Below are positions 7,951-17,003 of a stretch of 64,000 nt of DNA, in pieces. A program made the translations under genes and the position numbers. Within the stretch, counting starts at the first letter, position 1; each line of letters opens with the position of its first letter. The notes under the pieces were generated by a model that did not search any database, was not told the origin of the DNA, and saw only the letters and a list, made by a program, of their open reading frames with translations. This stretch comes from Klenkia sp. PcliD-1-E (GTDB taxonomy: Bacteria; Actinomycetota; Actinomycetes; Mycobacteriales; Geodermatophilaceae): positions 1-64,000 of the forward strand of contig NZ_JAMXRZ010000003.1 in NCBI RefSeq assembly GCF_024124375.1, given 5' to 3'.

Positions 7951-9380
7951 CGGGGGTCCTCCGCGAGCACGGTCGGGACGGCGGGGTGGGCGCGGCGGCC
8001 GGCGGGGTGCCGGGAGCCGGCGCGGGGGTCGGTGTCGCGGCGGGCGTAGACCACGCGGGGCAGGGTGGCGGTGCGGGCGCGGCCGTCGGGGTCGGTCCAG
8101 GTGACGGTGTCGTCGTCCCCGGGCTGGTCGTCGGCGGAAGGCGTGGGCAGGACGACGTCGAAGGCCTCGTCGCGCAGCGACAGGTAGGCGACGAGCTCGG
8201 CCAGCCCGTGCTGCAGCGGGTGCTGCTCGAGCACGGTCGCGAGCTCGACCCGGGGCCGCTGCAGCAGCGCGCGGCGCACGTGCGCGCTCAGCGGGACCGG
8301 GTCGACCTGCACCTGGTCGAACAGCGCGGCGGCGGCGAAGTCCTCCTCGCCGGCCGGGGGCCGGGCGCTGTCGACGGCGGCGCGGCGGGGCGGGGCGTAG
8401 AGGTGGCGCTCCATCGGCAGGACGACGGTGGGGTGCAGGTCGTCGAGCTCGACGGCGAACCCGTCCAGGTCGGCCAGCCCCGCCGAGAGCACCCGGGCGC
8501 GGTCCTCGATGCCGGCGACGAGGTCGAGCACGCGCCGGTCCTCGTGCCGCACCTGCTCGTCCAGGCCGGTGCGCAGCGCGTCGACCAGGCCGCGCAGCAC
8601 CTGCCGGGTGTGCTGGGCGGCGGCGACCAGGTCGTGCCGGATGCGGCGCATGCGGGGGTCGGTGCAGGTGCGCAGCGCGGGCAGGGCGTGCACCCGGTCG
8701 AGCAGGTCGGTGAGCTCGTCCTGCAGGCGGGGGGAGAGCAGCCGGTCGTAGCAGGCGTGGAAGCTGCGGCCCTGGTCGGTCCCGGCGATCCCCCGGCGGC
8801 CGGCGACGACGTCCGCGGCCAGGGCGCCGTCCCCGGCGGCGATGGCGGCGCGCAGCTCCCGGTCGCGGTCGCGGAAGGCGGCCTCCACCGCACGCAGGTC
8901 GGCCAGCAGACCGGTCGCGGTGGCGGTGGCGTGCAGGTAGCGGTCGCGCTGGGCGGTGGGCTCGGCGTCCTCGGTCGCCAGCGCGCGCAGCTGGTCGACG
9001 ACGGTGCCCAGCCGGGCGGCGGTGTCGACGAGGGGCCGGGGTGCCAGGCCGCGGACGAAGGCGACGGCGAGCTCGGCGGCGGGCGTGGCGTCCATGAGCG
9101 GCTCGTCGGAGCCGGGCGGGTACCAGGCGCGCAGCCAGCCGCCGTCCGGGCCGGCCCAGCCGTCGAGGTAGCCGCGGGCGTCGACCGGCACGCGGGGGGT
9201 GCCGTCGAGCTCGGCGAGCAGGTCGGCGAGGCGGTCGGCGAGCTCGCCGGCGGGCAGGCCGTGCGCGCCGCCGTCGGTGAAGACCCGGGCGAGGAAGGCG
9301 ACGACGAGGGGGGCGTCGTCGGCGCGGAGCAGGCGCCAGGCCGCGTGCTGCTGCAGCGCCTGGACGTCGTCGACCTGCAT
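7947..9380 (-). CDS. jetA: JetA/MksF-like (DUF3375) kleisin subunit
   Basis: A 477-residue DUF3375 protein, first gene of the jetABC operon. The N-terminus VDDVQALQQHAAWRLLRADDAPLVVAFLARVF is the typical family opening. The centre contains SFHACYDRLLSPRLQDELTDLL and a long helical region; the C-terminal wHTH-like part includes ATVLEQHPLQHGLAELVAYL. A Pro/Arg-rich tail of about 30 residues seems an extension. In the complex the protein bridges the JetC heads as a kleisin. The next gene upstream (GGDEF-EAL) is in the same orientation about 100 bp away; there is no sign of co-function. Confidence 0.88.
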   Translation of the reverse strand: MQVDDVQALQQHAAWRLLRADDAPLVVAFLARVFTDGGAHGLPAGELADRLADLLAELDGTPRVPVDARGYLDGWAGPDGGWLRAWYPPGSDEPLMDATPAAELAVAFVRGLAPRPLVDTAARLGTVVDQLRALATEDAEPTAQRDRYLHATATATGLLADLRAVEAAFRDRDRELRAAIAAGDGALAADVVAGRRGIAGTDQGRSFHACYDRLLSPRLQDELTDLLDRVHALPALRTCTDPRMRRIRHDLVAAAQHTRQVLRGLVDALRTGLDEQVRHEDRRVLDLVAGIEDRARVLSAGLADLDGFAVELDDLHPTVVLPMERHLYAPPRRAAVDSARPPAGEEDFAAAALFDQVQVDPVPLSAHVRRALLQRPRVELATVLEQHPLQHGLAELVAYLSLRDEAFDVVLPTPSADDQPGDDDTVTWTDPDGRARTATLPRVVYARRDTDPRAGSRHPAGRRAHPAVPTVLAEDPR

Positions 9381-9482
9381 GCCACCCCTCCCGGCCTGCT
9401 CCGTGGTCCGTCGTGATCGGCGCGAGGGTAGGTCTCCGCTGCGGCTCGACCCGGCGGGGCGCTCCGGGGTGTGACTATTGAG

Positions 9483-11663
9483 CTACGTGGGGTTCCCGAC
9501 GGGTGCCGCCAGGTCCGCCAGGCGGTCGGCGGTCATCGGGCGGCCGAACAGCCAGCCCTGGCCGGCGTCGACCCCGAGGCCGGCCAGCCGGGCGCACTGC
9601 TCGTCGGTCTCGATGCCCTCGGCCAGCACGGTGGTGCCCAGCGCGTCGGCCAGGCCCACCAGGCCGCGCAGCAGGGCGACCGAGGCGTCGGCACCGGTGA
9701 CCGAGCGGTCGAGCTTGAGCACGCTGATCGGGTAGCGCTGCAGGTAGGCGACCGAGGTGTAGCCGGTGCCGAAGTCGTCCAGCGCGACGCCGACGCCGTC
9801 GGCGGCCAGCTCGTGCAGGGCCAGCACGGCGGCGTCGGCGGGCAGCTGGTCGTGCTCGGTGATCTCCAGGTGCAGGCGGCCGGCCGGCAGGCCGGTCGCG
9901 GCGAGGGTGGTCCGCACGCGGGCGGCGAGGTCGGGGCAGACCATCGACGAGCGGCCGAGGTTGACGCTCACCGTCCAGGTCGGGTCGGGCCAGGTGAGCG
10001 CCGACCGGCAGGCCTCGCGGAGCACCCAGGCGTCGATCGCGGCGCCGTGGCCCTGGGCCTCGGCGACCGGCAGGAAGGTGTCGGGGGACAGCAGGCCGCG
10101 CTCGGGGTGCCGCCAGCGGACCAGCGCCTCGCAGCCGCGCACGCGGCGGTCGGGCAGCGCGACCAGCGGCTGGTAGTGCAGCACCAGCTCGCCGGCCGCG
10201 GGGTCGCCGCTGACGAGGCGGCGCAGGTCGGCGCCCAGGGCGAGGCTGCCCAGCACCTGTTCCCGCTGCTCGGGGGCGAACCGGGTGGCGCCGCCCCGGT
10301 CGCCGTCCTTGCTGGCGTAGAGGGCGACGTCGGCGTCGGCCAGGGCCAGCGGCAGCTCGCTGGCGCCGGTGAGCTCGACCCAGCCGGCACTGGCGCGGAC
10401 CCCGAAGGACAGCTCGCCCAGGGCCACGGGGTCGGCGAACGCGGCGTGCAGCAGGTCGCCGACGTCGGGGGCGGCGGGGCGCAGCAGCAGCACGAACTCG
10501 TCACCGCCGGAGCGGGCGACGGTGCCCCCGCCGCCGATCGCGTCGGCGAGCCGGCCGCCGACGGCGACCAGCAGGTGGTCGCCGGTCTCGTGGCCGTAGG
10601 TGTCGTTGACGTGCTTGAAGTCGTCGAGGTCGAGCACCGCGAGGCGGCCCACCGGCAGCGCGGGGTCGGCGGTGGTCGGGACGAGGTCGTCGAAGGCCAC
10701 CCGCAGGCCGCGTCGGTTGGCCAGCCCGGTGAGCGGGTCGCGGCGGGCGAGCCGCTCGCTGGCCCGGATCGTCTGCGCACCGCGGACGATGGCCAGTGCC
10801 GCGACGGCGGCCGCGGTGGCGAGGTAGGCGGCGGTGGGCAGCACCCGCGCGCCGTCGAGCAGGGACAGCGCCACGGGCACGAGCAGCAGCGGGGTGGACC
10901 CCAGCAGCCGGGCGGACTCCGAGCGCAGCCGGGCCAGCCGGCGCGGGGAGAAGGCGGTGGTCATGCCCGGGTGCAGCGACCCGGCGGTGAAGAGCAGGAC
11001 GGCGACCGTCCAGACCACGTTCTGGACCGGCTCCGGGCCCAGGACCCGGACGCCGGTGTTCGCGCACAGGCAGTCGTAGACCGCGGCGGTCACGCCGCCA
11101 GCCACCAGCAGCCGCATGCTGGGGCCCAGGTCGGCGCGGGAGGCGGTGAAGCGCAGCAGGAGGCAGACCAGCACCAGGTCCACGGGGGCGAACGCCGTCG
11201 GCCAGGGCAGGGCGGGGTCCAGCAGGCTGGTGGCCGACTGGGCCAGCGCCAGGCCGATGACCAGCGCGACCATCAGCCGGTCGGTGCGTCGTCCCCAGGT
11301 CTCCCGGCGGGACCGTCTGCGGTCCTGAGGTCCCGAGCGGCGCTGGCGGGCGAAGATGACCGCGAACAGGCCGCCGGCCACGGCGATCCCGGCGGCCTGC
11401 AGGGCGAGCGCGACCGGGTAGGCGGGTGCCGCGAGCGCCAGCGCCAGGCCCCAGCAGGTCAGCATCGCCGCGACGGCCAGCCACGGCTCGGGCCGGGCGG
11501 GCCGGTGCCGCACCACCCCCACCAGGGGTGCCGCGGCGGCCACCGCGGAGACCGCGAGCACGGTCGGCACGCGGGTCGGCGGGACGGCGGAGAGCACGAC
11601 CACGACCACACCCGCCGCGGCGACCAGCGCCGAGCGGGGGCGGAACGGGGCCGGACGCATCAT
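9483..11663 (-). CDS. Membrane GGDEF-EAL cyclic di-GMP protein
   Basis: A 726-residue protein. About the first 290 residues are hydrophobic with several membrane spans. The GGDEF domain follows (RDPLTGLANRRGL at about 305; catalytic RSGGDEFVLLL at about 386). The EAL domain includes GCEALVRWRHPE (about 511), SVNLGRSSM, LEITEHD, DDFGTGYTS (about 624), KLDRSV and LAEGIETDEQ (about 681). Both catalytic signatures look intact, so it may make and degrade c-di-GMP; the usual RxxD inhibition site just before GGDEF is not visible. There is no obvious sensor domain, so the membrane region probably senses the signal. Confidence 0.9.
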   Translation of the reverse strand: MMRPAPFRPRSALVAAAGVVVVVLSAVPPTRVPTVLAVSAVAAAAPLVGVVRHRPARPEPWLAVAAMLTCWGLALALAAPAYPVALALQAAGIAVAGGLFAVIFARQRRSGPQDRRRSRRETWGRRTDRLMVALVIGLALAQSATSLLDPALPWPTAFAPVDLVLVCLLLRFTASRADLGPSMRLLVAGGVTAAVYDCLCANTGVRVLGPEPVQNVVWTVAVLLFTAGSLHPGMTTAFSPRRLARLRSESARLLGSTPLLLVPVALSLLDGARVLPTAAYLATAAAVAALAIVRGAQTIRASERLARRDPLTGLANRRGLRVAFDDLVPTTADPALPVGRLAVLDLDDFKHVNDTYGHETGDHLLVAVGGRLADAIGGGGTVARSGGDEFVLLLRPAAPDVGDLLHAAFADPVALGELSFGVRASAGWVELTGASELPLALADADVALYASKDGDRGGATRFAPEQREQVLGSLALGADLRRLVSGDPAAGELVLHYQPLVALPDRRVRGCEALVRWRHPERGLLSPDTFLPVAEAQGHGAAIDAWVLREACRSALTWPDPTWTVSVNLGRSSMVCPDLAARVRTTLAATGLPAGRLHLEITEHDQLPADAAVLALHELAADGVGVALDDFGTGYTSVAYLQRYPISVLKLDRSVTGADASVALLRGLVGLADALGTTVLAEGIETDEQCARLAGLGVDAGQGWLFGRPMTADRLADLAAPVGNPT

Positions 11664-11723
11664 GGGACCCGTGTCGGCGGGCCGGCACCGCCGCTTGACC
11701 AGGTGCTCACCCCGTCGAGGGTG

Positions 11724-12557
11724 TCACCCGGTCAGGTCGTCGCAGCCGGTCTCGTCGGGCAGCAGCGGCCGGAACGCCAGCGACCAGGTGGCGGTGCCGT
11801 CGGTCCACGGGGTCAGCGTGTCGGCGGCCTGCGCGGCGGCCACCACCGCGCTCGCCTGCTCGCCGGTGGCGACGGTGCAGCCGGTGCCGGGGGCGACGGT
11901 CTCCCCGGGCAGCGGCGGGCCGGGCCAGGTGACCGCATCGCGGGGCAGCTCGGGGTCGCCGGCGTACTCGCCGGCGAGGGCGACGACCGCGGCCGGGGTG
12001 AACGGCTCGCTGCGGCCGTCCTCGGGGAGGCCGGTGAGCCGCTCGACGAGGGCGGCCAGCTCCGCGCGGGCCGCGGTCTGCTCGGGGGTGACGGCGGGGT
12101 CGCCGGCCGCCTCGCCCAGGGCGTACACCTCGGTGGTGCGGGTGCCCTCCGCGGTGGTCAGCGTGAGCACGGTGGTGGTGGCGTCGGCGATCCCTGGGTT
12201 GCCGAGGTCGACGGCGTCGCCCACCCCGGCGTCGACGGCGGCCTGCACCAGGTCGGTCAGGGTGGCGTCGTCGACCTGGTTCACCTGCACGTTGGGCCAG
12301 GCCGGCGGCGGGTAGATCGCGATCACCGGGCCCTCGGTGACCACCCGGCCGTCGCGGTAGACGCTGACCAGGGGGAGCCGGGACAGCAGCGCCGACGGGG
12401 TGCTGAACCCGCCGGTCAGGGCCACCCGCAGCACCAGCGCGGCGTCGTCGGTGGGCAGGGCGGGGGCGTCGGGGGCGGGGCCGGCGACCCCGCCGGTGGG
12501 CCGGCCGCAGGCGGTGAGCGCGAGCAGGCCGGCCAGGACGGCGAGTCGGGTGCGCAT
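11724..12557 (-). CDS. Putative lipoprotein of unknown function
   Basis: A 277-residue protein chosen to start at the ATG giving a normal lipoprotein signal: MRTRLAVLAGLLALTAC, with LTAC as lipobox and Cys18 as the lipidated residue. The mature part has no motif I recognise. It contains YRDGRVVTEGPVIAIYPPP and a second half with GEYAGDPELPRDAVTWPGPPLP and one conserved-looking pair of cysteines (GTGCTVA, DETGCDD). Similar lipoproteins with a YxDGRV motif are common in actinobacteria without assigned function. The gene is probably monocistronic. Confidence 0.65.
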   Translation of the reverse strand: MRTRLAVLAGLLALTACGRPTGGVAGPAPDAPALPTDDAALVLRVALTGGFSTPSALLSRLPLVSVYRDGRVVTEGPVIAIYPPPAWPNVQVNQVDDATLTDLVQAAVDAGVGDAVDLGNPGIADATTTVLTLTTAEGTRTTEVYALGEAAGDPAVTPEQTAARAELAALVERLTGLPEDGRSEPFTPAAVVALAGEYAGDPELPRDAVTWPGPPLPGETVAPGTGCTVATGEQASAVVAAAQAADTLTPWTDGTATWSLAFRPLLPDETGCDDLTG

Positions 12558-12691
12558 GCCCCAGGCTCCCGCACCCGTCGAGCGGGCGCCGGAGCGGGGA
12601 CCGGCTGTCGGGTCAGCCGCCGCCCGCATGGCACGATCCGCTCACGGGCGGTGCCCGCTCATCCGTCCGGCGGGTCCGAGGAGTTCCAGGC

Positions 12692-13087
12692 GTGGACAGC
12701 GAGCGCGAAGAGGCCATGCGCCCGGCCCCCGACCGCCGCTTCCCACGGCGGGTCTACGGGACGGGGGAGGAGCCCGACCCCCGGTTCAGCATGGCCAACG
12801 AGCGCACGTTCCTGGCTTGGGTGCGGACATCGCTGGCCCTGCTGGCGGCCGGGGTGGCGCTCGAGGCCCTCGACCTGCCCATCGCGGAGGGACTCCGGTT
12901 GGCCAGTGCCCTGGTCTTCATCGCGCTGGGTCTGCTGGCACCCGTGCAGGCCTGGTGGGGCTGGGTGACCACCGAGCGCGCGATGCGGACGTCGCGACCG
13001 CTCCCCCCGCCGCGTCTGGGGTTGCCGGTCGCGGTCGGGGTGGTCCTGGCGGGCCTGCTCGTGCTCGTCGGGCTCCTCCTGCGGTGA
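12692..13087 (+). CDS. YidH-family DUF202 membrane protein
   Basis: A 131-residue protein with the DUF202 signature DPRFSMANERTFLAWVRTSLALLAAGVAL and three predicted membrane helices (about residues 47-65, 71-90 and 107-129). GTG 12692 is preceded by GAGGAG at good spacing; an internal ATG 24 nt later is the alternative. It overlaps the next DUF202 gene (GTGA), giving a two-gene unit as is common for yidH/yidG-like pairs. Function is not established for the family. Confidence 0.82.
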   Translation: MDSEREEAMRPAPDRRFPRRVYGTGEEPDPRFSMANERTFLAWVRTSLALLAAGVALEALDLPIAEGLRLASALVFIALGLLAPVQAWWGWVTTERAMRTSRPLPPPRLGLPVAVGVVLAGLLVLVGLLLR

Positions 13088-13455
13088 CCTCCGGGCCCGC
13101 CGGGTCCCCCGGTCACGTGTTCGACGTCGGGCTGCAGGCCGAGCGCACCGCCCTGGCCTGGCGGCGCACGACGTTGGCCCTGGCGCTGGGTGCGGTGACC
13201 GTCGGTCGGCTGGCCACCCCGGTGTTCGGCGTGTGGGGGTTGGCGCTCGCCGCGGTCGGCCTGCTCCAGGCGCTGCTCGTGGCCGGTGCCGCGGCACGCC
13301 GCTACCGGGCCACGCACCACTCCCTGACCGAGCGCGGCGACCTGACAGGGGTGCGCCAGGCGGGCCTGCCGATCGCGGTGCTGACCTGCTCCTGCCTGGT
13401 CATCGGAGTCCTCGCGCTCGTCGTGGTGCTCGGCGAGCGGTTCAGCGGCCGGTAG
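13084..13455 (+). CDS. DUF202 membrane protein (second of pair)
   Basis: A 123-residue protein with the shorter DUF202 signature VGLQAERTALAWRRTTLALALGAV, then two further hydrophobic helices (about 45-67 and 96-118). Its GTG start overlaps the stop of the preceding YidH-like gene by 4 nt. The two proteins probably sit together in the cytoplasmic membrane. No catalytic residues are apparent. Confidence 0.8.
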   Translation: MTSGPAGSPGHVFDVGLQAERTALAWRRTTLALALGAVTVGRLATPVFGVWGLALAAVGLLQALLVAGAAARRYRATHHSLTERGDLTGVRQAGLPIAVLTCSCLVIGVLALVVVLGERFSGR

Positions 13456-13484
13456 CGAGCACCCCGGCCGGACGCCCCCGCCGA

Positions 13485-13847
13485 CTACCGCGGGGTCGTC
13501 GGCTGCAGCACCGCCTCGGTGAGCGCCTCGCTGCGGAAGTGGGTGACCTGCTGGTACTCGGGGTCGGCCACCATCGCGCTGAACGCCTCGCGGCTGGGGT
13601 AGCGCACGAGCAGGACGACGTCCCAGGCCTGGCCCTCCTCGGCCACCAGCGGGGTGCCGCCGTCCCCGGCGTAGACGACCTCGCCGCCGTAGCGGGGTAG
13701 GAAGGTCTCCTTCAGCGCGGCCGCGTACCGGTCGTAGGACTCGCGCCCGCCCTCGGCGAAGCGCAGCAGGTTGAGCATGACGACGGGTCCGCCGGGGTCC
13801 TCGGCGAGGAGCCGCTTCAGGTCGCTGCCGCGGGGGTCGATGGCCAT
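13485..13847 (-). CDS. DUF1330 domain protein
   Basis: A 120-residue protein with the ferredoxin-like DUF1330 pattern: GPVVMLNLLRFAEGG, YAAALKETFLPRYGGEVVYAG, VVLLVRYPSREAFSAMVADPEYQ. These dimeric alpha/beta proteins have no firmly assigned reaction. It is convergent with the DUF202 pair (29 bp apart) and diverges from the DGPF/ECF42 operon, leaving about 100 bp for promoters in between. Confidence 0.8.
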   Translation of the reverse strand: MAIDPRGSDLKRLLAEDPGGPVVMLNLLRFAEGGRESYDRYAAALKETFLPRYGGEVVYAGDGGTPLVAEEGQAWDVVLLVRYPSREAFSAMVADPEYQQVTHFRSEALTEAVLQPTTPR

Positions 13848-13948
13848 GCCCGACCGTAGCGGGGACGGCGATGTCGAGGACGGCGACCCGGTTCCGTCCC
13901 CCGGGTGGATGCGGCCAGGATGGGCCGCACGGATGCGAGGAGACGACC

Positions 13949-14356
13949 ATGCCGAAGTACCTGATGCTCAAGCACTACCGCGGCGCGCCGGCCCCCACCA
14001 ACGACGTCCCGGGCGACCGGTGGACGCCGCAGGAGTGGGCCGACCACATCCAGTTCATGCGCGACTTCGCCGAGCGGCTGCAGGACACCGGCGAGTTCGT
14101 CTCCGCCGACGCGCTGGCGCCGGAGGGCACCTGGGTCCGCTTCGACGGCGAGGGCAAGCCGCCGGTCACCGACGGCCCGTTCGCCGAGACCAAGGACCTG
14201 ATCGCCGGCTGGATGATCATCGACGTCGCCGACCACGGCCGGGCACTGGAGCTCGCCGGTGAGCTGTCCTCGGCGCCCGGCGCGGGCGGGCGGCCGCTGG
14301 GGGAGTGGCTGGAGCTGCGGCCGGTGATGAGCGAGCCGCCGACCGTCACGGAGTGA
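13949..14356 (+). CDS. YCII-family DGPF protein, partner of ECF42 sigma factor
   Basis: A 135-residue protein of the YCII/DGPF family: KYLMLKHYRG at the N-terminus and the namesake motif VTDGPFAETKDLIAGWMIIDV. ATG 13949 follows GCGAGGAGACGACC, a fair ribosome binding site. Its stop overlaps the GTG start of the sigma factor gene by 4 nt. DGPF proteins are the standard genomic companions of ECF42 sigma factors, where they are usually target genes; their biochemical role is not established. Confidence 0.87.
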   Translation: MPKYLMLKHYRGAPAPTNDVPGDRWTPQEWADHIQFMRDFAERLQDTGEFVSADALAPEGTWVRFDGEGKPPVTDGPFAETKDLIAGWMIIDVADHGRALELAGELSSAPGAGGRPLGEWLELRPVMSEPPTVTE

Positions 14357-15489
14357 CCCACCCCGACGCAGCCGACCTGCGGGCCGCCGTCCCGCAGGTG
14401 CTGGCGGCGCTGGTCCGCCGGGGTGCGGACTTCGCCGCGGCCGAGGACGCCGTCCAGGACGCGCTGGTCGAGGGCCTGCGCACCTGGGCGGCGGACCCGC
14501 CGCGGGACGTCCGGGCGTGGCTGGTCACCGTCGCGTGGCGCCGGTACCTGGACGCCGTCCGCTCGGACGTCGCCCGCCGGCGCCGGGAGCCGGCGCCCGA
14601 GGAACCGGTCGAGGTGCCCGGCCGGGACGACTCGCTGCAGCTGTACTTCCTCTGCGCGCACCCGTCGCTGACCCCGTCGTCGGCGGTGGCGCTGACGCTG
14701 CGCGCGGTGGGTGGGCTGACCACCCGGCAGATCGCCGAGGCCTACCTGGTGCCCGAGGCGACGATGGCGCAGCGGATCAGCCGGGCGAAGCGGACGGTGT
14801 CCGGCGTCCGGCTGGACGCACCCGGCGACGTCGCGACCGTGCTGCGGACGCTGTACCTGGTGTTCAACGAGGGCTACGGCGGGGACGTCGACCTGGTCGC
14901 CGAGGCGGTCCGGCTCACCCGGCAGCTGCACGACGCGTACGACCACCCCGAGGTCGCCGGGCTGCTGGCGCTGATGCTGCTGCACGCGGCCCGCCGTCCG
15001 GCCCGGTTCTCGGCGGACGGCGCGCTGGTGCCGCTGGCGGCGCAGGACCGGTCGCTCTGGGACACCCGGCTGATCGCGGAGGGGGTCGACCTGCTGCAGG
15101 GGGCGCTGGCCCAGGATCGGCTGGGGGAGTACCAGGCGCAGGCGGCGATCGCGGCGCTGCACTGCGACGCGGCCTCGGCCGCGGAGACCGACTGGGTGCA
15201 GGTCGTGGAGTGGTACGACGAGCTGGTCGCGCTGACCGGGTCGCCGGTGGCGCGGCTGAACCGTGCGGTGGCGGTGGGGGAGGCCGACGGCCCGCGCGCC
15301 GGCCTGGCCGCGCTCGCCGAGCTGGACCCGTCGCTGCCGCGGTGGGCGGCGGTCGCCGCGCACCTGCACGAGAAGGACGGCGACCCGGGCCGCGCCGCCG
15401 AGCTCTACGCCGAGGCCGCGCGGGCCGCGACCAACACCGCCGAGCGGGACCACCTGCAGCGCCAGGCCGCGCGGCTGCGCAGCACCTGA
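14353..15489 (+). CDS. ECF42-type RNA polymerase sigma factor with C-terminal TPR-like extension
   Basis: A 378-residue protein. Residues about 8-75 form a sigma-2 region (AEDAVQDALVEGLRTW, AWLVTVAWRRYLDAVRS). Residues about 100-155 form sigma-4 (LTTRQIAEAYLVPEATMAQRISRAKR). About 220 residues of helical, TPR-like sequence follow (LYLVFNEGYGG, LNRAVAVGEADG, AELYAEAARAATNTAERD). This long extension and the overlapping DGPF gene define the ECF42 group; no anti-sigma factor is expected, and the extension is thought to control activity. Translation is coupled to the DGPF gene through a GTGA overlap. Confidence 0.88.
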   Translation: MTHPDAADLRAAVPQVLAALVRRGADFAAAEDAVQDALVEGLRTWAADPPRDVRAWLVTVAWRRYLDAVRSDVARRRREPAPEEPVEVPGRDDSLQLYFLCAHPSLTPSSAVALTLRAVGGLTTRQIAEAYLVPEATMAQRISRAKRTVSGVRLDAPGDVATVLRTLYLVFNEGYGGDVDLVAEAVRLTRQLHDAYDHPEVAGLLALMLLHAARRPARFSADGALVPLAAQDRSLWDTRLIAEGVDLLQGALAQDRLGEYQAQAAIAALHCDAASAAETDWVQVVEWYDELVALTGSPVARLNRAVAVGEADGPRAGLAALAELDPSLPRWAAVAAHLHEKDGDPGRAAELYAEAARAATNTAERDHLQRQAARLRST

Positions 15490-15603
15490 CGACCGTGGTG
15501 GACGGCGTCTTCGTCCCTCGGCGAGTTGCCTGAGAGGTGACGATGGTTGCCTGCTGCACAACTCCCACGTAGCGTCCTGCCGTCACCCGACGAGGAGGTC
15601 GCC

Positions 15604-17001
15604 GTGCTGCACGACCTCGCCCAGGCGGTCGCCGACGGGAGCACCAGCGCCCGCGCGCTCGTCGAGCTGTGCCTGGCCCGGGTCTCCGAGCACGCCGACC
15701 TGGGCGCCGTCGTGGCGCTGCGGGCCGAGCAGGTGCGGCAGGAGGCCGACGCGCTGGACCGCGCCGTCGCCGCCGGGGACGCCGTCCCCCGCCCGCTGAC
15801 CGGCGTGCCGCTGCTGGTCAAGGACACCCACGACGTCGCGGGCATGGTCACCACGCACGGTTCCCGCTGGTTCGCCGACGCCCCGCCGGCCGCCCGCGAC
15901 AGCCTGGTCGTGGCCCGGCTGCGCGCCGCGGGTGCCCTGGTCGTCGGCAAGACCAACCAGCCCGAGTTCTGCATCGAGGGGTTCACCGACAACCCCGTGC
16001 ACGGCGCCACCACCAACCCGTGGGACCCGGCGCTGTCCCCGGGCGGGTCCAGCGGCGGGTCGGCCGCGGCGCTGGCCGCGGGTCTGGCGCCGCTGGTCAC
16101 CGCCGGGGACGGCGCGGGCTCGGCCCGCATCCCCGCCGCCTTCTGCGGCCTGCTGGGGTTCAAGCCCACCAACGGCGTCATTGCCCGGGACGGCGACCCC
16201 GACTGGATCGACTTCCACACCGAGGGCCTGATGGCCACCACGGTCGCCGACCTGGCGCTGCAGCTGGAGGTGCTGGCCGGGCCGCACGCCGGGGACCCCA
16301 CCGCGCTGCCCGTCCCGCTGCCCTCGGCCGGGCTGCCGCAGCGGGTCGTCGTGGCCGACCGCACCGACGAGCTGGGACCCCTGCCCGCCGACGTCGCCGA
16401 CCAGCTCGCCCGCCGCGCGGAGGACCTGGCCCGCCTGCTCGGCGTCCCGCTGGAGCGGTGGCAGCCCGGCGACTTCTTCCCCGGCTGGTCGCCCGACGAG
16501 GACTGGTTCACCCTGGCCGCGGCCGAGCACGCCTCGGTCTTCGGGCGCACGCGCATCGAGCAGGGTGCGGACCAGCTGCACCCCACCACCGCGGAGTTCC
16601 TCACCACCGGCCTCGCCGTCCCGGCCGATGAGTACCTGGCGGCCCGGCGTCGCCGGTACGCCGCCGTCCGCCGGCTGGACGACGTCCTGGCTGCCGGCAC
16701 CGCGCTGGTCACCCCGACCGTCGCCGTGCCCGGGTGGGGTCCGCGCGGGGAGGTCCCCGGGCGGGCACCGGGCCTGCTCGGCGCCGACGTCTACTCCACC
16801 GCCGTGCAGAACATGACCGGCCTGCCGGCGGTCTCGCTGCCCGCGGGCGCCCTGCCCACGGGGGAGCGCTTCGGCCTGCAGGTGACCATGCCGCGCTGGG
16901 CCGACATCGGCCTGCTGCAGCTGGCCGCGCGGTGGGAGCAGCACCACCCCTGGCCCCGGACCGCGCCGGGCCACCCCGAGTTCCCACCGACCCAGGAGTG
17001 A
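15604..17001 (+). CDS. Amidase (amidase-signature family)
   Basis: A 465-residue amidase. The Ser-cisSer-Lys triad is visible: Lys in LLVKDTHDVAG (about 72), cis-Ser in SPGGSSGGSAAAL (about 148), nucleophile Ser in GAGSARIPAAF (about 171). The nucleophile motif has GSARIP where GSIRIP is usual. GTG 15604 follows AGGAGG at ideal spacing. A purine-cytosine-type permease starts 3 nt after the stop with its ribosome binding site at the end of this gene. The pair probably imports a small nitrogen compound and hydrolyses its amide; the substrate cannot be read from sequence. Confidence 0.87.
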   Translation: MLHDLAQAVADGSTSARALVELCLARVSEHADLGAVVALRAEQVRQEADALDRAVAAGDAVPRPLTGVPLLVKDTHDVAGMVTTHGSRWFADAPPAARDSLVVARLRAAGALVVGKTNQPEFCIEGFTDNPVHGATTNPWDPALSPGGSSGGSAAALAAGLAPLVTAGDGAGSARIPAAFCGLLGFKPTNGVIARDGDPDWIDFHTEGLMATTVADLALQLEVLAGPHAGDPTALPVPLPSAGLPQRVVVADRTDELGPLPADVADQLARRAEDLARLLGVPLERWQPGDFFPGWSPDEDWFTLAAAEHASVFGRTRIEQGADQLHPTTAEFLTTGLAVPADEYLAARRRRYAAVRRLDDVLAAGTALVTPTVAVPGWGPRGEVPGRAPGLLGADVYSTAVQNMTGLPAVSLPAGALPTGERFGLQVTMPRWADIGLLQLAARWEQHHPWPRTAPGHPEFPPTQE

Positions 17002-17003
17002 GC

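Noticed and set aside
9471-12968. 1165-codon open frame on the plus strand
   Set aside because: It is antisense to the GGDEF-EAL gene and a lipoprotein gene, both with clear motifs. Its Gly/Gln/Arg/Val-rich sequence is typical of a high-GC shadow frame.
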